Assembly (NCBI RefSeq): GCF_040115645.1
Contig: NC_089576.1
Span: 434,001 to 498,000 of the forward strand
Length of the DNA stretch: 64,000 nt
Source: Euwallacea fornicatus
Lineage: Eukaryota > Arthropoda > Insecta > Coleoptera > Curculionidae
Direction: 5' to 3'
The notes under the pieces are model-generated. The model did no database searches, was not told the DNA's origin, and saw nothing but the letters and a program-made list of their open reading frames with translations. This document shows, piece by piece, positions 47,163-58,733 of this stretch (position 1 is the stretch's first letter; every line of letters starts with the position of its first letter). A program made the position numbers and the translations under genes.

Positions 47163-50100
47163 AAAGAAAAAAAAATGAAGTTCTTCCTCTGATCTTGCTG
47201 AAAATTTAATCGTTGAGTAGGTATGTGGTACTGAGCACGTACGGAAAAAATTATCAAAATTAAATCATCTTTGATGGGTGTTTACCCTTCTTTGTCACGC
47301 AGTGCATCATCCTACATCTGCTCCATAATGTCCACAATTAAAAAGAAAAAAACTGTTTTTCCCTGAAGGAAGGAAAAAGTTAAGCTCCGTCTGCCTTCAA
47401 AGGGAATCCCAAATGCTTTATGGAATGCTAAAGTTTCCTGTTTCCGAATTACAGGGTGTTACAGGCTGACGTTTTTTTAAAAATTCCTTAACGACTTTTG
47501 GTGCTTTCACAGCATCGACGCCAAAATTGGTGTCCTAGGGCTCCGTAAGATGCCCAGTGAAACTTCTGACCTCGTTTTTACGTGTGTCCTAGAAGGCGCG
47601 AGGTACAACCCACCACTTGGGAATATTCGGTCATATCTCTTTGTGAGTGCCACTAAGGTCAAATACTACCCAATATCGTAAAAGGGCGTTTAATTCTATT
47701 CCAAAAGGGCACTCCCCTTGACCCCGCAATCTCTCCTCGTGCACGGGGGTTTCGTCTGCAAACCGATTCGCGTTGTGCCATTTCGACTCTTCAAAAAGGA
47801 TGGTGGCTGCCGGTCACTTGCATGAGAACTCATTGATTAGCTGCTGTTACTTCAGCTTGTCGAAGTAACTAGACCATTTCCTCGTCAGCTCCTCTGAAAT
47901 GTGGTACGTTCCGAATTGGTTTACGGGTAAAAATCCCGTGAATGAAGAGAAACGTCGAGATTCAACGAGAACACTTTTCCAAGTGAAATCTTTCATTACA
48001 TTGAATGGAACGTGACCTTAGTCGCACTCTTACAGGAACATGACCAAATGTACCGAAGCGGTGAACTCCAGCTGGGGTCCTCTGGGAGTTACACGAAAAT
48101 CAGATCAAATTTCTTACTCGGCATCTTACGAGTGTAACAATTTTGATGTTAACGCCGTGAAAACACAAAAAGTTATTAAGGAATTTAAAAGTAACATTCG
48201 ACCTTTCGACATCCGACAATTCTGGAACACGCGACGTTGGTATGGAGTACGTTCGATGCTCCTCATATCGGGTTTTGCCGTGTCCCATTTCCAACTAATC
48301 ACCCTGTACGAACGACGGTAGGGTCAGAAAATGCGTTCCCAGCTCAAACGCCTCAATCGAGAGGCTTAAAGCTTTCCCGGAGCTCTTATCGATTTTCAGC
48401 CTTTGAGCGTTGATGCCGTGGCGATCTGCGGGGCGATCGCCTTGAAAAGCGCCTCAAATTAGAGTAGGAAGCAGAGGCGAAACTCTCTTCAATGCAGTTT
48501 CTGAGATACCGGTTACTTCGACAGATGGAAACACGATGAAGAATGATTTAGAATGACAAGATAAATCTTAAGCATGAATCATCGTTATAGTGCATTCTTG
48601 TGAGTTTTACTCACATATTCCGCTTTATAATCATCGCGGTATGCTCCGGACCTTGAAAACTAAAGATACGAACTATTACAAACTGACCCCATCTGCTTTA
48701 AAATTACACGTTATTGCTGTATTTGCAGCAGTAATTTTATGTAATAGTTACGTGTAATAGGTTGTTCCCACAGTTATATAACTCATATTCTTATCAGCAG
48801 CAGAATTCATTAGTATTGGTGAATTAGCTCTCTGCATGTGTAATATGTGATTCGACGTTCTCGGTTGTGGACGAAAATTACAAACAATTAGCTCTAAGTA
48901 GTTCTCCAATGTGCCTAGATTGCCCTATCACCAACAACATTCTCCAAACTTCCAGGACACGTCCGTTGAAGTCGGCATGGACAAACGCAACCTGTACATA
49001 ACTTTTCCAGAAATTCGCTTAAATTCCTTAATTTTTTTTCCGTTTCGAAACAGGGGACAATTGCCTCTTCTTGCTGGCCCCCTAAATCTGCCCTTGTCTG
49101 GCGTTAACGAACGCGTGCTGCAATCCGGTTTGTCTGTACAATAAAGCTGATATATGAACCAATATAGGTGCGTATATAAGTATTAGATGGGCAAACGCAG
49201 TCGGTGCGTACAAATGGCAGTTCACGGTTAAAGTGAAAAATAGGACAAAACAACCCATTAAATTGATATCCATTAAGTCATAGACGCTCTGTATTTTTGT
49301 ATTTCAAATAACACGCAAGCTGCACACTAGGCACCATGTATGTCGATTTCGATGCACTCCATAGGTATGGTGACAATTTTGGTGATACAGAAACCACATT
49401 AGAATTTCTAAAAGTGTGCGAGGTAAACATAGTCACATAATAGTGACTTCTGGCAACTGTAAGTTTGCTACAGTTTCAATTTAGTTTCACTAGTTAGTAA
49501 ATTTTTCCAACACTCTCGTTGGATCATTGAAATTAGAAAAAAACTTGTACGAAACCTGGGGGAAAACTTGTCCTGTTCACAGTCAGATCTACTAAATGTT
49601 TTTGTAAATATCTCTCAAACTGTTATTTGTAATTAAAAAAAGAACTGAAGAAGCAAAAAGTGAATGAAAGCACAATGGGTTAAATGAAGTTAATGAATAA
49701 AATCTAAAAATGTCATAAAAAAGTTCTGATATTAAATATTGAGCGCCCACGAAAAAAGTTACCTCCGGTATAGTATTTTAAATAATGGTTATTTCATATC
49801 GTTCCTAATGCTAAGTTGATGGCCAGTACCCATTTCGAGTTAATTTTCTTTAAAAATAACAGATAAATTAATGAAGAAACAAAAATTAAGCTTCCACGCC
49901 TTGGAAATCACAATGACAGCAATTTAGAAATGCCTTTACATCAAGTTTTCATCTCAAAATAAGCTCACGATTCTCCTATTTCATTTTTTACCATCCATTA
50001 AGAAACACTGTGTGTTTCAGCCCATGAACTAATTTTGGGACATCCTGTATATCATTAACTCATATTGCTTTTGACAAGCATTTCCAACTTAATTTACATT

Positions 50101-51141
50101 TAGACACATTGAGCAAAATCTTCTGAGTAAACCTAGCCAACACGGAATGGAATACCGTTGCTCCTCGCTAATACGCCGTGTATAGTGGTTTGCCTACAGT
50201 CAGGTGTTACGACCAAGGTCGAGTGTGTTTATGTCGTTGAAAGTATTCCTTATGAAGACCGGATTTTTTTTATTATTTGAGATTTCGTACAATCAAGCGA
50301 AAATAAGCCAAATCGATTGATTTAGCCGAGGGAGAGCTAACGACGGCGCGCTGAATGGGAAACTGTAGTGTATAGCCGGTTGCCTGTCTTTACCGTAATC
50401 TTGCAGTAAATCTGAAAGTTATCGATGCAAACTTCTAGTTCATATCGTCGATAATAGTGGGGTAATTTAAAGGTGGATCTAGCTATAGTTAAATTCCATT
50501 GGGTTGAGTTGATTTTCGCAATTTTACGAGCGCACATAGGCCTATGTATTTCGCCCAAAAATAAAGTTTTAGAATTTTGCTTCGAAAATGGAATTTTTTT
50601 AAGTTTTTAGACTAGTTAACAAGTCATGATAACCCGCTAATTTTATGCTCACAATTTCCAAGCCGAGCAACCAATTGAGCTGATATTTCCAGTATTTTTC
50701 GGATGCACGTGGGGGGCATTTTATTCAAAAAACGAAAATTCAAAAACATTTCATGTAGGAGGTATTTTTTAAATGTTTTAGAAATGCGGAGTATTTATTT
50801 GGTTTCCGGCAAACCCTTCCAAATGATGTAGAGAGCGGAGCTCACGTTTTCAATATGGTTCTGGTATACACGTAAGGTTATTTGTTTTTAATGTTGCCCA
50901 AAACGACAGCAATCGTAAATTCGATAAAAATATTATATTAACAATTTTCCCGTACATTTCATAGGCTCATTGCACAAAAAAAACATAAAAAAAAGAATTA
51001 AAAGCAACATTGTTAAATTCGGTAGCGCCTTTCTCCGTCTGTGCACTGAAACCGTCCTTATTTGCCATACCACGAGAGTCGTGCGAGGCCCAATTGCAGC
51101 AATAAATAAACTCCTTATAAGAGCAAAGTTTCCAAACACAA
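47163..51141. other. Non-coding region between the transposon nest and AP-3 mu
   Basis: No gene is supported. Element-end sequences TTACAGGGTGTTAC (near 47452) and CACCCTGTA (near 48300-48310) could delimit another TIR element, though the two ends do not obviously match each other inward. A dispersed repeat copy lies at 49911-50012 and a TATACAGGATGTCCC-type end near 50038-50053. Just below 51141 should be the AP-3 mu 3' UTR; a minus-strand AATAAA at 50794-50799 is one candidate signal. Confidence 0.5.
49911..50012. repeat. Dispersed repeat, copy 2
   Basis: It aligns with 36251-36358 in the same orientation (AAATAAGCTC, then TTTTTACCATCCATTAAG about 30 bp later, then an ACRCTSTGT end). It probably belongs to the same non-autonomous transposon family. 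Confidence 0.65.
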
Positions 51142-53802
51142 TTACATCCGTATTTGGAATCGCCCAGCTTTGGTCATGTATTTTACTCCTTTGAACGGCT
51201 TATATTTCTCGCCGTACATGTCCAGTCTGTTCACCTTAAGACCGCTAACTGCCAACTGGCTGATCGTAAAATGCACATTTATAGACGGATTTATTTCAGC
51301 TGTATTGGTGCCACTCGCTATTGAAACCTGAAGAAGAAAAAAGGTCTTATTGAGTAATAAATTTAAATCACGTACCGATCCTCTGATGTTAGGCAGCTTC
51401 GTGATGTCGATTTTTCCCACGTCCCAGTGGAGAATTTTGGAAACTGTGTCGAAGTTGTATTTTCCTTGATTGGTCGTTAAAACGCAGTTTAAAATACATT
51501 TCGGCATTAAAACCTCCAATTTCACGCCTGCAGAAAAAAATGTAAGGGAAACTTCCTCAATATAAGACCATAATATTTACCTTCAATGGTCCTTCCTAAG
51601 GTTTGTTTAGGACCGACAGTTAAATCCAACCGAGCCTGTTCGCCAGTTTTTATAGATAAATTATGCCTCACGTAGACGGGTATGGCCACAGTGCTTTGTG
51701 TGTTTATGTGATATGAAATCAATCGGAAATTGCCGTCTGGAGGGATGAAAGATAATACTCGTTCGGCCTTTAAAAAAATTTTCTCGTTGTTAAGTATTAA
51801 GACATTTTCGGTATTCATAATATCACCTCCCATCTCTTGAACCTTACGCAGGGATGAAAGCTCACATCGTCAAAGAGCCGAGGGTTCATGAAGGAAAGAG
51901 TCAAATCAGGCATTCCGCTCAGTTTCGTGCAACAATCGATCTGATAAATGACCAGTGCAATTATTGCAAAACCCTGCATGTAAACCTACATATCCCTGAA
52001 TTTCTGCAAAAACCGTGGCCCCAGATTTGTCGATAATCGCGTCAACCTCCTCAATTACATCGAAATAAGCCTCATTGTTGGTGTATTTAACTCCACTGCG
52101 TCTCCAAGGAATATTTGAGAGTTGACCACTTGGTAAAACTTCACTCACACTGTTAAAAATGTTTATTGATAGGAAATATTGCGAATTTAGTCGGTAGAAG
52201 CTTACTTGGTTTTCCCCGTCACAGTATTAGCAATAGTTCGCAATAAATTCGGCGGTTTTATAAGCTCTTTTAAGATATTACTTTCCGTGGCTAAAGGAAA
52301 ACCATTGTCCAGCATTTCATCTAAGAGCTAAATAAATATTTAAAATTAGCACAAAACTTAAAAAGTTTTGGCAAAGTACCTCATAAACAATCACATAATT
52401 CTCTTTAATTATTGATTCTGTGCAATCATTGAAATAGTCCTAAAATTTAACAAAAATGCATTTGTATCATCAAACTTTGCATCAATATTTTCTATCTCAC
52501 ATGAAACGTATCGACAATGCGGTGAAGAAATTCAATGACAAACAACGGAGGTATCTCCTCCATACATACAGCCACGTAACTCACTCCTGATCTTTGAATT
52601 GAAATCAAGTAGTGGTGTGGGGTACTTATTACAGGATTAATGTCTTTTGGGTGAGCTCTTTGAGCTTCGAGGTAGTAGTCACATACAGATCTTGAGATTA
52701 CGCTTCTCCAGTGTTTTTCCAGGAAAACATCACTAAAAAATTGGCAAATTTGGAGATTTATCTCTAAGGTTTTTTGCAAATGGACAATAGAATCGAACAT
52801 ATTGAAAAAACTGAATTTGAAAGTATTTGAGACGATTGTACCAGCATATAATGTTGTGAACTTGATGTAATGGAGAGCGTAACGGACTATCCGTTTAAAT
52901 AATGGAAATAAGGGCAATGGGAAAAGTTGGTGTTAGTCAAGTTTGAATTGAATTAGATTGACACATAATAATACTGCACTCCAATCTGAGGTCTATTGTT
53001 GCTGACTTAATATAAGGCGCCTATTATAATTGACTGAATTTCCATATACAATTTTTTAGAATAAATAGAATAGTATAGGTCTTTCTATTTCCAAACTTTT
53101 CCTATAATTCATTTAAATTCCATTCAAATCACATCAATTCCTGAAAATTAAAATCTATATTTTTCACTACACTCCTTACTCTTTGCCTAATTTCCCCATT
53201 GGTTTTTCAACCGATGCTAATCATTGGAATTCTTACTATTTAATAGAACTATTATGGATCACTAATTTACAGTGAAATAGTCCAAGAAATACCTTCAAAA
53301 CTTGTATTTTTGCCTAAACCGTAACTTCCTAAACTACTAAAACTTCTCAGAAGAAATCTATTTATAATTCAAAACAAAATACTGTGAACAACATTCAAGG
53401 GTTTCATATCTGAGAGTAACCGTCAGTATTGCTGAAACCATAATAAATATATATAGGAACAGGTTGATTAAATTGTCATAGTTTTACATCAAATCCCATT
53501 TTAAAAACTTAAACATCCAGCACTCCAATCGATTGGAATATAGAGATTTAAGGGTAACATTCCAACCATGCCATCATCCGATTCCTAAACCTAAGAGTAA
53601 AAAGATTATGGCCTTTAAGAGTTAAGAAGTAATGGATCTTTAAAGATGAACCTGACAGCAAGTAGTGATCTTTTTTTAAATGATCACCTGTTATTTCTGA
53701 TGTCATTAAAAGCCACAAAAAGCCAGAACTCCTAATGGAGAAGAACAGAGACAGTTTCTCTACTCACCCTTGGGAATTAATAATAAATAAACTATGTATC
53801 AT
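51142..53802 (-). CDS. cm: AP-3 complex subunit mu (carmine orthologue), nine exons, 415 aa
   Basis: Coding exons in minus order: 53802-53768, 52732-52501, 52439-52380, 52327-52206, 52149-51990, 51940-51827, 51767-51581, 51527-51376, 51327-51142; the total is 1248 nt and all phases fit. The protein is the medium subunit of the AP-3 adaptor, which sorts cargo from endosomes to lysosomes and pigment granules. The longin-like N-terminus reads MIHSLFIINSQG, FLEKHWRSVISRSVCDY, STPHHYLISI and PPLFVIEFLHRIVDTF. The mu-homology domain (from about residue 170) reads NIPWRRSGVKYTNNEAYFDV, DAIIDKSGATVFAEIQG, LSGMPDLTLSFMNPRLFDD, ERVLSFIPPDGNFRLISY and VNRLDMYGEKYKPFKGVKY. Length is close to vertebrate AP3M1 (418 aa). 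The start rests on a 35-nt first coding exon found by its MIHSLF motif and GG|GTGAGT donor; intron 1 is 1035 nt. Intron 5 is only 49 nt. The gene is divergent from the EXTL3 homologue. Confidence 0.95.
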
Positions 53803-54662
53803 AATGAAGGAGTTTTGTTATTCTCACTTGATGCCAGTCCTTAATTGCAAGATAAACGAGTTATATCATTACCCACTACTTCAGCCCTTAATTTATCATA
53901 AGCATGAAAGAAATTTTACAATTAAATATTATTTAAAAAATAGAAAACAATTTATTATATAAAAACTCTTAAAAACAACTTAAATACACATATCAATATA
54001 ACCTTAAATCCACGTGTCAGTGTCAAAGTAAAGCACTAAGAGCAAATAGAGTGTTTAGAACCGTTCTAATTACATCAGTCGAATAAGAACCGATAGCCTT
54101 CACACAGCATCGATTTTAAAGTCAATTTCGGTAATAAACTTCGAAAGTTTGCGTCTAATTTTGATCTCTCTTTTCCCCGTTATTTTTAATATATTGTACT
54201 GCTATGGACTAATATCTGAAATGGTATACAACTATCGAATTTAACACATCTTTATGTCATAAGCACGATACTTCTACTACTTTATTTCCTTTTATTCCAT
54301 GAAACAGTCTACATTTTTGTTGAATATATTTCATTTAATATTTGGATAATTTAGATATTCCATTAAAAAACGATCGCATCGACTTTCACAATTTTATTTC
54401 AAAACATCTCTATCTCACAATAAAAAGATGGTGGCAAATGTCACTGTCACTTAATTCGTTTTTCCTAACATAACCTAGAAAAAAATTAATAATTTAAAGA
54501 TAAACATCAGGCTACAAATAATAAAACTTATATTCAATGGAAATATTATTTACCATGTCACTGTTTTAACAAATATTCAACCGGAAATGAGACCTCTGCA
54601 CTATATAAACGTTACCCCATTTTATTGGAATTAATAATGTAAACATTAAGGAAAATTAAAAA
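53803..54662. promoter_or_regulatory. Shared divergent promoter region of AP-3 mu and EXTL3
   Basis: These 860 bp separate the start codons of two divergent housekeeping genes. The stretch is very AT-rich and shows no obvious TATA/Inr pair that I can assign. Both 5' UTRs and promoters must lie here unless leader exons extend further; bidirectional control is possible but unproven. Confidence 0.55.
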
Positions 54663-57600
54663 ATGTATAAAACTCCTCTAAACGGGGATCCTCGGCCTGG
54701 TCCTTGTCAGTGGCAGTGGTTCGTAAACGTGAAATTGTCTCGTATTGTTTTAATGGTCCTGGGAATACTCATTTTAACCCCATTGATAAGCCACTTTTAT
54801 TTATCGAATGTTGAACGAAACACAAACTTAATGACCCACAGTGCTCACTCCCATGTAGATTTACCTGACGATTTGGACGTCAGGGAAATAGACCTTAGAG
54901 TGGGAGTAGAGGAATTAGTTAGGATCAGGGGTTCTGTTCTTAGCGAATTAAGAAGTATCGAAAAGAAAAGACAACAGTTCAAACAAGAGCTACAGGTAAT
55001 TTTTAATTATTGGTAAATTAATTATTTGTTTTTGTCCATTTCAGACATACTCAAAAAATATTGAGGATTTAAAATTAGAACTTGCCCATCAACAAACTAA
55101 CTTAAATAGGCTTAAGATATCAGTTGAACAAGCTCAAGTGGCAATGCATGAAGCATTGCAACAAAACACACCAGACTTAGCACTGCCCCAAAGGCTTTTA
55201 CCCAATGCTTTGCCACCCAATATGCCAGCCATTCTCAGAAATAGATCTAGTCATTGTAGGATGTTTTCTTGTTTTGATCATTCTAGGTAGGTTTGCAATA
55301 TCTGAACAAGAGGTAATTCTATAATATTTGATGATGTGTAGGTGTTCATTAACCTCAGGATTTCCTGTATATTTGTATGATCCAGATCATCACCCTGTTA
55401 TGAATGATGGATGGGATGTTGATGGTTTTTTGAAAACTACTTTAAAACAGGTACTTGGATATAATCCACATTTGACCCAGAACCCTATGGAAGCTTGTGT
55501 TTATGTAGTATTAGTAGGTAAGTGGAAAATAAGTCTTCTTTACATAGAGAATTACATTTTACCATGTAACTGATTACTTAATGCTTTGATTTATGACTTT
55601 AGAAAAAGGTATTTGAGTCAATGAGTTCATTCAATTAATTAAATTATTTAAATTAATTCATTAGTACTCTTGCTTGTTTAAAATAGTATAACCTCGTTTT
55701 TTCTTTTTTATTCTAAAAAAATATATTATTTTTGAACTTACTTACCTGCAACATTTTATCAGGAGAGGCACTAAAAGATACTGATGATATAAGTGAAAAT
55801 GTCGGAAATCATCTAAACTTACCTCCAGTTGATTCTGAAGCACTAAAAAGGCTCCCGTTTTGGGGAGGAGATGGTCGAAACCACATTCTTTTAAATCTGG
55901 CAAGAAGAGATTTGAGTGCAAGCAGTGGAGATATTTTTTCAGATATTGATACAGGTAATAGATTGATAATGACTAATTACATTTTTATTAATAGGTGTAA
56001 TTCTATAAAGTTTATTTCAGCTTTGATTATAAACTCTTCCTGTTTGTAAACTTTTCAAAAATAATTAATTTTTGGCACATTATTACTTTTCAGGAAGAGC
56101 AATTTTGGTCCAATCTACCTTTTACCATGAAAATTTCCGACCCAATTTTGACCTTATAGTACCCCCAGTGTTGGGGCCTCCTGGTGGAGATGTATGGCAA
56201 GAGTGCGGCTACATGCTGCCCAGTCGACGCAAGTACTTGCTCTCATTCCAAGGCGAAATGAAAGTGAACAAAAGCATCCCATTGAAATCCCGCATGAGCA
56301 CCCACGACGTCGATTTAGAGACGAAGAATTCCGAACTTAATGTGTTTATAGTACAGGTAATACAGTGTGGAATGTGAAAGTTTATATATGACATAAAATC
56401 ATCTAAAAATCTGAAAGTTATTGTTGAAAGTCACTTCAGAATAGTGAAAACTTCTCCCACAAATCTACCTAGAGTTAGGCAAAAGAACCATTTCAATTTT
56501 TACGTCATTTAACATACGGGTTTCAGCACCTGAAAGAGTTGGCTAATACTCATACTTCCGACAAATTTTTATTCGAATTTGAATGTAACCCTGCAAGCGA
56601 CGATTCCATGAACACAGGGCCCCAAGATTGGGCCCTTTGCGGTACTGACAGCAGCCGCAGGGCTGTTTTAAGGGAATCGACTTTTGCCCTCGTATTTGCA
56701 CCGAACTTAGTGGATTTTGTGTCCACTACTTTATTGCAGGCACGTATTTACGAAGCTTTACGTTCAGGTAAGAGGGAATATGTTATATTTTGTTTTGACC
56801 CCAAGTTATTCCCTATATTAGGTGCTGTTCCGGTGATTCTGGGAGGAGATCAAGTGATATTAGCTTATGATGAAGTACTGCAATGGAAACGAGTTGTCAT
56901 TTTCCTGCCGAAAGCACGTGTGACTGAACTGCATTTTCTACTAAGGACCATTCCAGACGAAGATATTCTATATTTCAGACGACAGGGGAGGCTCATGTGG
57001 GAAAGATATCTTGCCTCAGTTCAGAGTACCCTGGACACTATTGTGGCCGTCTTGAGAAACAGATTGAATATTCCTCCTTTGCCTGCTGATACAGTGGCGG
57101 CAATTAGTGTTTTCAATGAAACTTTCCAACCGTTATTAGGTAAATAACTTATTATGTTTTTATTTTTATAATCTTTTGATTTGTTTGAAGTTATTTTATA
57201 CTTAAAATATTCTCTTTTAGTTCCTCCTTCTGGTGATGTGGAGCAAGAGGAAAGCCTGGGCCCCTTGGAACCACCGTATAGTAGTCCGGCATTTAGGAGA
57301 AATTTCAGTTTAGGACTCACTCAAAGCTATGAAATATGGAACGACTGGGGAGATCCTTTTAGGTAAGATCTTGGAAAATTTTAATCTGCACTGCAATTTG
57401 ATTTATCTACTTTCATTTATGTTTATATTAAAATGTCCTCAAAAAGAACAGAGAACACCTATTCTTTATCTTAATTGATATAACACATGACTACAAATTT
57501 ATCAATGTTTAAAGCCTCATTTGTTTGGTTTCTTCTTAGACTATATCCAGCCTTACCCCTGGACCCGCTCTTGCCTTCAGACGCAAAATTCGTAGGTTCC

Positions 57601-58733
57601 GAAAGAGGCTTCAGACCCGTCGGAAATGGAGCTGGAGGCTCCGGTAAAGAATTCTCTGAAGCCCTAGGAGGCAACAGCCCGAGGGAACAATTCACCATTG
57701 TCATGTTAACATATGAGCGGGAACAGGTCCTCCTGGACTCCATAGCCCGATTACGCGGTTTGCCCTACTTGCATTCGGTGGTGGTTATCTGGAATTCGCC
57801 GCGATTGCCCAGTCCGGAACTGCGTTGGCCAGATATTGGATCTCCTGTACATATTATTAAAGCGGCGAGAAACTCGTTGAACAATAGATTTTTGCCGCTG
57901 GATAATCTGGAAACTGAGGCCGTTCTATCTGTGGATGATGATGCACATTTGAGGTAATTTGAGTTCTTGAATTAAAAACATGTTAAGGGGGGTAACTACG
58001 GAAATCTGTATTCAAAAGATAAACTATGATCTTTTATGGCCATGTTTCAAATTTGAAAAGGCTCGCTTTGGTCATTCTCCAGATATTACTCCATATATGA
58101 TCACAAATTTTCAGGCATGACGAGATTTTATTCGGTTTCCGCGTATGGCGAGAACACCGAGATAGGATCGTGGGTTTCCCCGGCAGATTTCACGCATGGG
58201 ATTTAAACACCAAAAACAGTTGGCTGTATAATTCGAATTACAGCTGCGAGTTAAGCATGGTGCTTACAGGTATGACAGATTTTTTACTAGATTTATCCTA
58301 TATTATTATTGCCTATTAGGAGCGGCATTTCTCCACCGACACTACCTCCACCTATATTGGAAATGGCTGCCTCAGGCCATAAGAGATAAAGTGGACGAGT
58401 ATATGAACTGCGAAGATATCGCCATGAATTTCCTGGTCAGTCATATAACGCAGAAACCTCCGGTGAAAGTCACCTCTAGATGGACGTTTAGATGTCCGGG
58501 ATGTCCTCAGAGTTTATCCGAGGATGATACTCATTTTCAGGAGAGACACAAATGCATAAATTTTTTTACGCAAGTAAGTGATTTTTCAGGATTATTATTA
58601 CTTCTTTTTTACCTGTTGACTTGTGTAGGTATTTGGCTATACACCATTACTTAATACTCAATACAGAGCGGACTCCATATTGTTTAAAACAAGGATACCT
58701 CACGACAAGCAGAAGTGCTTTAAGTTCATATAA
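54663..58733 (+). CDS. botv: EXTL3-type exostosin glycosyltransferase (brother of tout-velu), 12 exons, 944 aa
   Basis: Exons: 54663-54995, 55045-55286, 55342-55517, 55763-55954, 56094-56356, 56527-56767, 56822-57139, 57221-57362, 57540-57953, 58115-58269, 58320-58573, 58629-58733; phases all agree. It is a type II Golgi protein of heparan sulfate chain initiation/elongation. A signal anchor (IVLMVLGILILTPLISHFYL) is near residues 28-48, followed by a coiled-coil stem (about 80-150). Next is the exostosin domain (about 190-570; CRMFSCFDHSR, PVYLYDP, GRNHILLNLARRDLS, YEALRSGAVPVILGG). The GT64 domain (from about residue 686) has QFTIVMLTYEREQVLL, VVVIWNSP, the SVDDDAHLR motif with Asp 768-770, [44 protein letters not shown] and the end RIPHDKQKCFKFI. 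The NGAGGSGKEFSEALGGN linker and its length fit EXTL3/botv rather than EXT1 or EXT2. A 54-nt intron inside the exostosin domain is in frame and stop-free. Confidence 0.96.

Noticed and set aside
57487..57539. Upstream part of the ORF containing EXTL3 exon 9 (MTTNLSMFKASF...)
   Set aside because: This is intron sequence including the branch/pyrimidine tract before the TCTTCTTAG acceptor; family alignment starts at RLYPALPLDP.
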